Origin: Inia geoffrensis
Taxonomy: Eukaryota > Chordata > Mammalia > Artiodactyla > Iniidae
Assembly: GCA_036417435.1 (NCBI GenBank)
Contig: CM070913.1
Coordinates: 5,018,180-5,082,179, forward strand
DNA length: 64,000 nucleotides
Direction: 5' to 3'
Shown here: positions 10,600 to 21,149 of the stretch, piece by piece
How positions within the stretch are numbered: the stretch's first letter is position 1
How the letters are laid out: each line of letters begins with the position of its first letter
The notes under the pieces: generated by a model
What the model saw: only the letters and a program-made list of their open reading frames with translations
Database searches by the model: none
Told to the model about the DNA's origin: nothing
Position numbers and translations under genes: made by a program

Positions 10600-12240
10600 A
10601 GATGCACAGTAGAAGCCACCATGGGAGCCGTTGCCAGGATAGAAAACCTTGAACAATACTTGATGAGTTGCTGGAAGGCTCTGAGTGGACATGTCGGAGA
10701 GTTTGGGACTCTAAGAGGCCCCAGTCACAGGGCGGCTCCCATGCTTTTGTGAGGTTTTACTTCCAGGAGCTAGACCAAGTTCCCACAGTAAATATCAGAG
10801 AAAACCCAGCAGGCTTACTGTAGGGGGAGGAAAATAGGAACCATTTTTGTAATAATACCCCAGAGCACTCTGTTCAAGGCCTTACCACAGGGGAAAAGAG
10901 TGAAGCAGAGTTTTACCTGCTGAGGTTTTATCAGAGCCTAACAGACCTGGGGGGAGGGAAATACCCCACTCCAGACATCTGGTCCCACCTGAGGGGGACG
11001 ACAACTGAGAAACTCTTCTGAAGTTCACAGTCCAGAAGCCCAGGCACTGAAAGACTGAGATCTGATCACAGGACCATAGAACACGCCCCTCCCCCTCACC
11101 TCAGCAACACATGACGAAAGGCCTAGTTACAGCAATTCCTTTTACCAAGTTCATCATGTCCTGCACTCAAGGGTAAATTACAAGTCATACTAAATGGCAA
11201 AACCAAAATTCAGAGAGTCAGAGAAAACATCCGTATCAGACATAGCAGGGATATTGGGGCTTTTCACACTGGGAATTTAAAACAACTAAGATTAGTGTGG
11301 TCAGGGCTCTAACAGATAAAGTAGACAGGAAGCAGAAACAAGACAGGCAAGGTCAGCACAGAGATGGAAAGAAAGAAAGAAAGACCCAAAAAGAAATGCT
11401 GGTAATGAAAAAGAAGAATGCCTTCCATGGGATTATTAGCAGACTGGACACACCTGAGGAAAGAACGCCTGAGCTTGAGGACATGTCAACAGAATCCTTG
11501 AAAACCAAAAAGCAAAAACAACAAGCACTGAAAAAAAAAACAGAACAGAACATCCGGGGACTGAGGGATGACTACTTCTCTTGGAAGGAGAAGACAGAGA
11601 GGAAGGAGCAGGAGGAACATTGGAAATGATAATGACTGAGAATCGTCCCAAAGTAAGTCAGACCCCAGACCCCAGACCCAGGGAGCTGCGGAAGTCCAAG
11701 CAGCGTCCATATCCAAACACCACACTGAGGAATCTCATTCTCAAACCACAGAAAATCAAAGCTTAAGGAAAAAAAAATCACCTATAGGTAAACAAATGTA
11801 AGAATTACATCCAACTTCTTTTCAGAAATCATGCAAGCAAGAAAAGAGTGGAGTGAAATATTTAAAGTATTTAGGAAAATAAAAAACAACAACAACCTAG
11901 AATTCTGTACCCTGAGAAACTGTCTTTCAAAAATAAAGGAGAAATGAGTCTTTCTCAGACAAACAAGGATTGAGGGGATTTGTTGGCAGTAGCCCTTCCT
12001 TGCAAAAAATGTTAAAAGAAGTTTTTTGAAGAGGAAGAAAATAATATGGGTCAGAAACTCGGATCTCCGTAAAGAAGGGAAGAGCACTGAAAAAGGAATA
12101 AATGAAGGTAAAATAAAAACTTGTGTTTTTCTTATTCCTAATTGATCTAACACATAACAGTCTGTTCAAAACCATAATGCCAACAATGAATACAATTTAC
12201 GCATGCCTGTGTCTGTCTTGTGACTTTGTTAAATTAACAT
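10600..12240 (+). mobile_element. HAL1/L1M element: 5' region, ORF1 remnant and 3' region
   Basis: A 5' region (10600-11290) leads into an L1-type ORF1 remnant: frame 11297-11629 (110 codons, Lys/Glu-rich, coiled-coil-like, with 'LDTPEERTPELEDMSTESLK'), then a frameshift into 11581-11766, where the text matches the C-terminal ORF1 end. After it, instead of ORF2, comes 'aattctgtaccctgagaaactg', 'ttctcagacaaacaagg', 'gttaaaagaagttttttgaag' and 'gtcagaaactcggatctccg', which is the tail I associate with HAL1 ('half-L1'), an L1 relative that lost ORF2. No functional protein remains. Confidence 0.72.
11297..11629 (+). pseudogene. L1/HAL1 ORF1 remnant
   Basis: This 110-codon frame is the longest piece of the ORF1-type RNA-binding protein of the surrounding element. 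It is rich in Lys, Glu and Gln with heptad-like spacing, as expected for the coiled-coil trimerisation segment. It ends early, and the homologous reading continues in another frame to 11766, so at least one frameshift has occurred. In living L1s the product coats its own RNA; this copy cannot do so. Confidence 0.65.
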
Positions 12241-12244
12241 TTGT

Positions 12245-12450
12245 TAAATAGGGTGTCAGAGGGTGAGCCTGGTTCAACAAAAGACCACAAGGGGACTGAA
12301 ATAGAGAGGTTTACCACTCACAGGTCCTAGAGGAGGTTCATGGTGCACCTTGAGGGGCCACATAGGGAGGGCAGGGAAGGGTTCAGGAAGATGGTGCAGC
12401 AGGACCTGGGGCGCACACCCTCATTAGGGTCCAACGGAGGGATGATTTGG
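12245..12450. repeat. Possible LTR fragment
   Basis: Between two L1-type elements lies a G-rich block ('ggtgtcagagggtgagcc', 'gagaggtttaccactcacaggtcctagaggagg') that looks like an ERV LTR remnant of the sort seen in cetartiodactyls. I cannot assign a family or find both ends. Confidence 0.3.
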
Positions 12451-12454
12451 CGCT

Positions 12455-13805
12455 GGGACAACTAAACATCCACCTGCAAAATGAGGAAACTAGACATAGA
12501 CCTTACACCCTCCACAAAAATTAGCTGAAAATGGATCATAGACTTAAATGTAAAATGCAAAACTATGAAACTCCAAGAGCAACTTTAGATGACCTTGGAT
12601 ACAGCAATGACTTTTTAGATAAAACACCAAAGGCTTGATCCATGACAGAAATAATCGGTAAGCTGGAGTTCATTAAAATTAAACATGTCTGCTCTGAGAA
12701 ATCCACTGTCAAGAGAATGAGAAGACAAGCCAAAGAGTGGGAGAAAAACTTTGCAAAATATATATCTGGTAAAGGACTGTTTTCTGAAACATACAAACTA
12801 CTCTTAAAGCTCAAAAATAAGAAAACAACCTGTTTAAAAAAATGGGCCAAAGACCTGAACAGACATGTCACCAAAGAAGAGATGCAAATGACAGTCAAAT
12901 ATGTGAAAAGATGCTCTGCATCACACGCTATCAGAGAAATGCAAATAAAAACAACAATGAGACAACACTACACACGTATTAAGATGCCCCAAATCCAAAA
13001 TTCCAACACCACCAAATACTGGCAAAAGGATGTGGAGCAATAGGACTCTCCTTCACTGCTGGTGGCATGAAAAATAGTGCAGACACTTTGGAGGGCAGCC
13101 TGGCAGTTTCTTACAGAACTAAACATACTGTTACCATATGATTCAGCAGTGGTGTTCCTTCATTTTCACCCAAATAATCTGAAAGCTTATGTCCACACAA
13201 AAACCTCTGCGTGGATGTTTAGAGCAGCTTTATTCATAACTGCCAAAACGTGGCAGCAGCCAAGATGCCCTTCAGTGGGTGAATGGATGACTAAACTGTG
13301 GTCCATCCAGATAATGGAATATTATTTAGTGTTGAATAGAGAGGAGCTTTGAAGCCATGGAATGACATGGAGGAACCTCGAAAGTATATTTTACTAAGTG
13401 AAAAAAGCAAATCTAAAAATGGTGTATATTGTCTGATTCCAACAATGTGACAGTCTGGAAAAGGCAAAACTATGGAGAAAGTAAAAAGATCAGTGGTTGG
13501 GGGGAAGAGGAGGGATAAACAGGTGAAGCGCAGGGCATTTTTAAGGCAGTGAAGACACTCTGCATGCCGTCATAACGGTGGTACAGGTCATTATGAATTT
13601 GTTCAAACTCACAGAACGTACAACACCAAGAGCGAACCCTAATGTCAACCATGGACTTGGGTGATTATGACGTGGCAACGTAGGTTCATCAATTGTAACA
13701 AATGGACCACGGAAGTGAGAGGGGCTGAAAATGGAGGCATCTGTGCACGTGTGGGTTGAGGGGTATATGGAAATATCTGTCTCTCTCCCTCAGTTTTGAG
13801 CACCC
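12455..13805 (+). mobile_element. L1MB-like element, ORF2 C-terminal region and 3' UTR
   Basis: ORF2-derived text runs from 'ggacaactaaacatccacctgc' through the 133-codon frame 12642-13043 ('EWEKNFAKYISGKGL', '[18 protein letters not shown]') and the frame 13077-13352 ('FITAKTWQQPRCPSVGEWM'). The 3' UTR follows: 'tatggagaaagtaaaaagatcagtggttg', 'gaaccctaatgtcaaccatggac' and 'aggttcatcaattgtaacaaatgg'. This layout fits the L1MB/L1MA age class. Both ORF2 frames end in premature stops. Confidence 0.85.
12642..13043 (+). pseudogene. L1 ORF2 fragment (C-terminal region)
   Basis: This 133-codon frame is a surviving piece of the ORF2 C-terminal segment, downstream of the reverse transcriptase domain. 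Motifs shared with the other copies here are 'KLEFIKIKHVCSEK', 'EWEKNFAKY' and '[10 protein letters not shown]'. It lacks the endonuclease and RT domains, and a stop precedes the Cys-rich end, which continues in another frame at 13077-13352. Confidence 0.75.
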
Positions 13806-13994
13806 CAAATGGGTGCTCCCTCCTCCTCGGCCTGCAGGCCACCTCCGGGCCAGGGATGTCATGTAAGAAGTTTAGTGGGAATAGCTACACCGGCTTGTAC
13901 ACGTGTGGCCTGTTGCTTCCTCATACCAAGCACCCAGCTGAGGGACCATGACGTGCTCCCACCCTTGCCTAGCACACTGGATTTCTGCCCCACA

Positions 13995-14150
13995 GTGTCC
14001 TCTGCAGGGGAATCTCTAGAAGATGCTAATTGACTGTGAAGATTCCTGGCCCCACCTGTACCCCCGGTGCCAGCGTTGCTGGGCAGGACTAAGGGTCTGT
14101 ACTGTCAAGAATGCCCCTGTGATCTCAGTGCCTCTTCTAGTGCAGCTCTT
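13995..14150. repeat. Probable MER5A-like hAT-Charlie fragment
   Basis: The series 'gggaatctctagaagatgc', 'aagattcctggccccacc' and 'caagaatgcccctgtgatctcag' parallels the interior of MER5A. The termini are not clear. Confidence 0.45.
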
Positions 14151-14489
14151 GAGACTCTGGACAGAAACAAACAGGACAGCTGGTGCTTTGGTCTCTGGGT
14201 ATCACGAAAATCCTCCAGGCGTGAAAGTCTTGTGAACACTGGATAAATATTTCTTAGTATCTTAGTGCAGCACTGAGCTAGTAAAATGGTAAAGGCAACT
14301 CTTCATGGGATGAAAGTTCAAATGCAGAGAGAGCCCCCGCTCTGAAGTCAGAGGCTGCCCGAGGGCTGTCCTAAGGGATGTGGCCACAACGCTAAGGCTG
14401 GTGCAGGTTTGGAACGGGAGAACCCAAAGGAAAGGGTGAACTGTTTGAAAAAGTACATTGACCAGAGCAGACTTAGTGGTAAAGTACAG

Positions 14490-14640
14490 GATACCCAATA
14501 GAATGTGAATTTCAGATAAATGAATTTTTAGTGTAAAGATGTCCTATGAAATATGTGTATTAAAAGTTATTCATTGTTTGGCCGAAATTCGAATTTAAAA
14601 GGACATTCTGAATTTTATCTGGCAACTCTATAGCTGACTC
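14490..14640. mobile_element. Palindromic MITE-like DNA transposon relic
   Basis: The left arm 'gaatttcagataaatgaatttttagtgtaa' (read in pieces) and the right arm 'gtattaaaagttattcattgtttggccgaaattcgaa' are approximate inverted complements around a centre near 14553. The right edge 'ttttatctggcaactct' is one I know from a common mammalian hairpin-type repeat. The family is not named here. Confidence 0.5.
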
Positions 14641-15044
14641 ATAGCACATGATAATAAAGAAAATTGTCTGTCTTAGCTTTACATGAAGACAACGAAAACT
14701 ATTCCTGAAAACTCACCACCTCAAGCTGTCCTTCAGGCAGGAAGGGTCCTGGAAGCACCAAGAAAAAAAATCCTTACAAGTGGTCTTATGGTTCAACTTA
14801 GAATCAAACACAAATCTTTTCTGAAGGAAAAAAAACCTTAATGTTAGGTTTCAAAAAATTTCAACAGAAAACGTGTAAGAAACATGAGCTCACCATTTTC
14901 AAAAATCACAGAATTAAACAAAAATCAGCAGCAACAACCACTAGAGAATGAGACTAGGATTTTCTACAGACTTTGAGATTTTTGTGTAAACATTTAAAAA
15001 TATATACATGATTAATATATTTTTAAATATTAATGGAAGTACGA
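14641..15044. other. Unassigned AT-rich DNA
   Basis: No gene or clear repeat is recognised. It may include decayed L1 sequence just upstream of the next element. Confidence 0.45.
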
Positions 15045-16635
15045 AATTGGAAGACTGACACTACCCAACTTCGAGTTTTTCTAAAGCAACAGTAAACATG
15101 ACAGTGAAATTGAAAGAACAGAGCAATAGATCAATGGAACAGTGGAGAGCCCAGAAATAGAGCCACATACATGTAATCAACTGATCTTTGACCAAGGAGC
15201 AAAGGTAACACAAAGCAAAAAATACCGTCTTTTCAACCAGTGGTGCTGGAACAACTGGACATACACATGCAAAACAACTGAGTTAGACACAGATCTTGTA
15301 CCCTGCACAAAAACTATTTCCAAGTGGATCATAGACCTAAATGTAAAACAAAACTATAAAACTCCTAGAAGATGACATAGAAAATACAGGTGACCTTGGG
15401 TTTGCCAATGACATTTTAGACACAATACCAAAGGCATGATTCATAATAAAATAAAATGATAATCAGTTCACATAATTAAAATTAAAAACGTATGCTCTGT
15501 GAGAGACGTTATTAAAGAATAAAAGGACAAGCCACATGCTGGGAGAAGATCTTTGCAGAACACATTTATGATAAAGGACTGGTATCCAAAGTATATAAAG
15601 AACTCTTAAAATACAACAATAAGAAAACAATCTGATTTAAAAGACATGTCACCAAGGAAGATACAGAGATGACAAGTAAGCATATGAAAAGATGCTCCAC
15701 ACCACATGCCATCAGGGAAACGCAAATTAAAACAACAATGAAATAACACTGCACGTCTATGAGAATGGCCAAAACCCAGAGCAACGACTACACCAAATGT
15801 TGGGAAGGCTGCAGAGCAACAGGAACGCTCATCGTTGTTGGTGCAGCCGCTTCGGAAGGCCGTTTGGTGGTTTCTTACAAAACGAAACATACTCCTTCCA
15901 TAAGATCTAGCAAGTACACTTAGTATTTACTTAAAGAGGTTGAAAACTTATGTCCACACAAAAACCTGCACACAGGTGTTTATAGCAGTTTTATTCCCAA
16001 TTACCAAAATGTGGAAAGTACCAAGATGCCCTTCAGTAGGTAAATGTAAAAATAAATAAATAACCTGGAGTCCATCCAGACAATGGAATATTATTCAGAG
16101 CTAAAAAGAAATGAGCTGCCAAGTCATGAAAAGACAGGGAGGAACCTTAGATGCCTATTACTAAGTAAAAAGAAGCCAGTCTTAAAATGCGATTTCAACT
16201 ATACGAGGTTCTGGAAAAGGCAAAATTATGGAGACAGTAAATGATCAGGGGTTGCCAGGGGCTGGGGAGGAGAGAGGAATAAGTAAGTGGAATGCAGGGA
16301 ATTTTTAGGGGGGTGAAAGGGTTTTTTATGATATTATAATAGTGGATACATATCATTATAAATTTGTTATTATAAATGGGTCCATTTTTAATTTGTTGTA
16401 CACTGAATGTATGGCACCAAGAGGGAAACCTAATGGATGTTAGTTAATAACGATGTATCGATATTGACTTATCAATTGACAGAACCACACTACCAAGGGA
16501 TGCAAATAATGGGGAAACCATGTGTGTACCTGGGGCCAAGGAAGACGGTACACGCTAAGCCCTCTGTAGTTCCTGCTCGAATGTTCCTGTATATCTAAAA
16601 CTGCTTTACAAACTAAAGTCTACTAATTTTAAAAA
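15045..16635 (+). mobile_element. L1MB-like element, 3' part of ORF2 to 3' UTR
   Basis: Starts in ORF2 at 'gaaattggaagactgacact' and runs through 'caatggaacagtggagagccc', 'ctgatctttgaccaaggagc' and the 77-codon frame 15142-15375 ('QLIFDQGAKVTQ', 'SKWIIDLNVK'). It then passes the same C-terminal blocks as at 12642 ('agaagatctttgcag', 'acatgtcaccaaggaag') and ends in the 3' UTR with 'taaaactgctttacaaactaaag'. It is longer than the 12455 copy at the 5' side. It is collinear with that copy, and no frame survives. Confidence 0.87.
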
Positions 16636-17454
16636 ATTACCGAGGGTAATGTCAAAGGGTATGACAAAGAAATAAGAGAATAACCAAAACAACAGATAGA
16701 TTGGAAAAAAACAATACAAATTTACATTTGAAATTATGTAATATTTGGAGTTAAAAACTCCATGAATGAATTGAGTGGCATATTAGTTCAAGTCTGAGAA
16801 CCACTAGCTCGCAGAGCCATCTCACAAGTCCGTCTCAGGAATCTCCTGGGGATTATCGTTTCCTTTGACTTTCTGATTCTCACTGACGAGTACTCGGACC
16901 CCATCAAGCGAGACGGGCACTTGTCAGAAACTGACACCATGTCGATGATTTTGTCCAGAAGTGGCAGTGATTTCTGTCCAGGACAGAAAGTGACTCCGAA
17001 GGTGAAGTCTGCGCCTCCCTATAAGGTGAGGGCCAGTTTTGTATCGAACTTGACCCTCTGTCACGTCTGACTTTATACCCAACTGACTATATCAGTTCTT
17101 GTATCTTCCTTTCAACAAGCTCCACATCGTGGTGGTTCCCTCATGAAAGATTTACTATATCTTTGACAAATGCTCACTGTATATATCAATATCTATAAAA
17201 AATGCTTTTAACTTTTTGAAAAGTACACTTTGCCACAGGAGAGAGGTAGCATCACAAAGCAGTGAGTAGAATGAACTATTTAATAATTGGCGTTGGAAAA
17301 TTGGTTATCCATGGGGGGAGATGAAATTTTATCCCAGCCCACCCCATCCACAAACTCTGACAGATCGCAGTGTATTATACTAATTTTCTCTCAAGAAAAA
17401 TCAGTATAACTTTACAACCTTAAGGTGGTGGAAATTTTATTAAACTAGTCATAG
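16636..17454. other. Unassigned DNA containing a short exon-like open frame
   Basis: No repeat is recognised with confidence. The patch 'tctgagaaccact' at 16793 could be the tip of a hAT-Charlie element. A stop-free stretch at 16798-17070 is listed separately. Confidence 0.45.
16798..17070 (+). other. Stop-free stretch with donor-like site, unlikely gene
   Basis: The frame is open for 90 codons between stops at 16795 and 17068, with its first ATG at 16939. The sequence AAG|GTGAGG at 17023-17031 matches a splice donor, and the residues before it ('FCPGQKVTPKVKSAPPYK') look protein-like. I see no convincing splice acceptor upstream and recognise no family. Stop-free stretches of this length are expected by chance in 64 kb, so this is recorded only as a candidate. 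Confidence 0.15.
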
Positions 17455-18040
17455 CAGACAAACCTCAAAAGAAAAAAAAGAGAAAACCAAACAAGAAATT
17501 CAACTATATTAAATTAAGAACTCCTGTGTCTCAAAATACACACCAAAACAGTGAAAAGACAAGCCATAAATTGGGAGTACAGATTTGCAACACATTTAAC
17601 TAACAAAGGATTAATCATCAAAATATGTTTATAAAAACTTCTCCAAATCAGTAATAAAAAGACAAACAACCTAATAGGTTCACAGCAGAGAAAAAAAAAT
17701 ATGGCGAATAAACACATGAACAGATGCTTAACCTCATTAGGATTCTGCGAAATGCAAATTAAAACAATAATGAGATGCCATTTGCACCCACCAGATTGAC
17801 GAAAGTTAAGAAGTCTGACAATACTACTTGTTGGGGAGGGTGGCTCTTGGGGACTCTGGCTCTGCTAGTGAGGATGTGGCTTTGGCACGATCACTTTGAA
17901 AGCAATTCTGATATTATCCAGCCGATTCCATGACCCTGCAACCCCATTTCTGGCCACTTATCCTAGAATACTTGCACAGGTGTCCAGCTAACGAGAACAG
18001 GAAGACGCAGAATCACTGCTCACTCGTAACAAACCAGGGG
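17455..18040 (+). mobile_element. Old L1M ORF2 fragment
   Basis: Blocks in ORF2 order: 'aaattcaactatattaaattaag', 'gaaaagacaagccataaattggg', 'aacaaaggattaatcatcaaaatat', 'ataaacacatgaacagatgc' and 'aaatgcaaattaaaacaataatgagatgcc'. An extra patch near 17835-17865 ('gggtggctcttggggactctgg') interrupts the match. Divergence is high and no frame survives. Confidence 0.75.
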
Positions 18041-20554
18041 AAATGCGGACATTGACCCACAGAAGCAGAGATACAGAAACTGGGGGATTTTCATACAAGG
18101 AACATCACCCAGTTGGTGACGATACATCTCCACCGCATGGCCCAACCTGCATCCCTGGATCTGGATAACCGGAGCTGAATTAAGACTAAGGGATCATCTT
18201 GCAATAAAGGAAACATGAAACAAGGTCACCTTCCCCAGACACTGCTGGGGCAACTTTGTCGAGTGCATTTTGGAAATCATTTAGTACCAAATTAAACTAC
18301 ATTTCTCCAACAAAAGTATTATTTCTTCTCACTTTTCATTTCCTGTTGATCCTTTTAATTTGATGTTTAAAGTCAATATTCAGTCCCTGGAAGGGGTTAA
18401 TCATTCCCGGCTAATAGCTATGGCACATTTTTTGAGCATCTTAACACATGCGCTGAAAGGTAAAAGGAAACTCGGATGTCAATTAAAGAAAACCCACCCA
18501 TGTGGGGCGTGGCCACTACACCACTTGCCCACATATTGAAGGGCCTTTGTGTCTGGTTCTCTATGTTTTAACTGCTTTCCAGGTACTGTTTATGTGATGG
18601 AGGGGGCAACAGGAATAAAACACACCTCATCCTTGCATGTAAAATTTGAAAGAATGCTAAGAAAAGATGATGGTGAATCTCTATCTCACAAATGATAAGA
18701 CTCTTAAGATATAGTAAAACAACTCATACAGAAACTTGCAAGGCAAGTTTGTATCCTTATCCTTGTTCTAGCTGGACGTTTGTTTTAATTTCTGTGTTAT
18801 TTGTATTTTATACTTTCACATTCATGCAACAGTCTTTGTTCCGTCTATCTTGTCATGGTTCTGACTGCCTGGAAAAGATGACTGTTACGTACATAAAAGA
18901 GAATGCTCTTTTTTTACACTATATCCAAAATCCCACTTTGACTCGAAAAGATATTTGTTGAAAGGGCTCAGTTCAGGAGAAATATACTGTTCAGTAAAAT
19001 AGAAAGAAACGTGGTGACTCTGAAAACCTTGCGAAACCTTTAGATGAGAATATGCATGAGAGACTGAAACGCTTGCACGTTAAATTATCCCTTTCCTCTC
19101 CCTCATCCCTGCTCCCAACCCAGATTTAACTTGGCTTCTACTGCCTGATTTCTCTCAGTTAGGGAGACAAGACGACTTTACTGAAATAATGAAACACATG
19201 GATGGAAAATAACCCCGAAGATGGGAAAGCTGAAAATGCAAGATTGATAAAGTAATTTTAATTTGGCTCTACATATGTTAAGGTAGTTAGGGTGACTTCT
19301 GTGAAGGAGTCCAACTGTGTAAAGACAGATGTGCAGAAACTGATTAAACACACACACACACCCCCTCCCAAGGCTGGTGCGTGCTCCTTTCACTCCAAGG
19401 CAGTGTTGTTCTGATTTCGGAGCGTGCTGTGTTGCTTTAGCAAAGCCAGAGCACTGCAGATGAGGTTCCATGGAATTGCTCATTGCTCACTGGGGATGCC
19501 GCAAAGCCACCCAACATCTCTTGGTCTGTTGCACTTCTGATATGAAAAATTATGGATCTGCTTTCAGCAATCTTCTCCTTGGCTCGATAAGTACCAGGGG
19601 CAAGTGGTTGGGGCTGAAAGCAGGTAAGGGATGGAGAGTGAAGAAGAACTTCCCAAAACCCACAAAAAATCACGTAGCCCTTCGCTTCTGAAGTTCAACT
19701 CTTCTCTCTGTGCAGCTCCAGAATTTGTTTATCCTCCTCAATCCGCCCTTTACTGTTACTAATGTTCAAAAACATCACAGATAAAATGAAGACTCCTGCC
19801 GTTGCATTGATCTTCGCCACAGTCTGGGGCCTGAGATGCTCAGACAGCGCTCAGACGGCACTCACTCTAACTAGCACGACCCTGTGCTCCCGCTGCTGTG
19901 CCCTGAGAACAGTCTGGGCCAGGGATGCAGCCCTGGGCCACCTGGTGTCCAAGGAAACTGGCTGAGGGTCAATATGGCAGCAAGAGCAGTGCGGGGGGCA
20001 GTGGGGGGCTCCTCTGAAACCTCAGGACCAAATAGAGGCGAAAACAAGACAGCCACTCCAATCCAGGGTCTCCAGTCCCATTGCAGGAAGATGTGGATTT
20101 CTCTAAACTCTTCAAGACACAAGAGTCTGTAGGCAGCATTGCCTCTTTGGAGGTTACAAGGAAGAGGAGGCTGAGAGGTTCTTAGGAGAGAAAGCATCTG
20201 TCATACTATTCATTGTACTTCTCGTGAAAGATCAGAGATTTGAGAGTTTAAAGTAAATAGACCAAGGTCACATGGCCTCTGAGCTCTCCACATGAGCCAT
20301 GTGCTATATCCAGATGTCAGGTGCAATTTTTAAGGCGTTTTGACATTCCTGTCATCATACTGGAGGTGTGGTTTTACCTGAAACCCTACAGGGATTATTG
20401 CCAAGGTGCCAAGGTGGGGTGTCCATATCCATTCAAACCTCTTGTTCACTTTAGCTTGAGCTCATTTCTTTCTCCTTAAGAGGAGGGATTCTCTGAGCAG
20501 CATGAGGCTTGACTGAAAAGAACCTTGACACTCCCTCGGGCAATCTCAGTATTT
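18041..20554. other. Mostly single-copy DNA
   Basis: No gene is recognised. The open frames at 18692-18961 (+), 19178-19483 (-), 19762-19965 (+) and 19871-20197 (-) show no domain, and several overlap each other on opposite strands. A short (CA)n run lies at about 19350-19362. The block near 20240-20280 ('aaatagaccaaggtcacatgg') may be a MIR relic. Confidence 0.5.
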
Positions 20555-20640
20555 TGAAGATTTCAGGGCCCGAGAGATGAAATGATTTGTCCACGGTCAG
20601 AGAGCAGAGCCGCAAACTAGGAAGCCCAGTTTCTTGATGT
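20555..20640 (-). repeat. MIR SINE fragment
   Basis: The text 'gagagatgaaatgatttgtcc', 'acggtcagagagcagagccgc' and 'aactaggaagcccagtttcttg' matches the antisense MIR core (the 'aagtgacttgcccaaggtcacacagc' region and what follows). Confidence 0.6.
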
Positions 20641-21149
20641 GGTCTCCAGGGAAATGTTCTTCCTGGTGTTTCTCTCATCTGTAAACAGTAGAGAGGCTCC
20701 GAGGAAATCCAGTGCGTGGATTAGCCACATGTACTGAGCACAGCTGTGTACGAGGCAGCAGGGATTCAACGACAAATGAAGGAAAGTTCTGCCCACTTCC
20801 AGATGCCAACTGGTGCGTCTTCGAAGAACAAACCGGTTTATCATGATTTTCACCAGCCCAAGCGTTTCTGCAACCTGTATTTCTGACAAGTACGAATGTA
20901 CTTACAGAGGGAATTTTGAGGGGTTAAAAAATGTCTTCATCCAATTAGTCAGAAGGTGTCAGCCTGTGTGTAGGTTGACTGCTCTGAGTTCCCTCTGGTC
21001 TAGCCCTGCCTAGGGCTCGGCATGCCCCTCCATGCCCCACCCTCCTGTCCTGCAACCGTGCAGGCTCCTGTGTGAGTGCTCACAGCACACCTTCCTTCTA
21101 TCACTCCCTGGCTCAAGCACTTGCATTGGCTCACTGCTTCCCACACCCC
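20641..21149. other. Unassigned DNA, possible L2 relic at its end
   Basis: No gene is recognised. Positions ~21095-21149 ('ctatcactccctggctcaag', 'cattggctcactgcttccc') resemble the 3' end of an L2 LINE, too weakly to call. Confidence 0.4.

Noticed and set aside
20215..20290. Another MIR relic ('accaaggtcacatgg')
   Set aside because: Only about 20 bases match well; too short to annotate.
21095..21149. L2 LINE 3' end
   Set aside because: Short and diverged; cannot be told from chance by eye.
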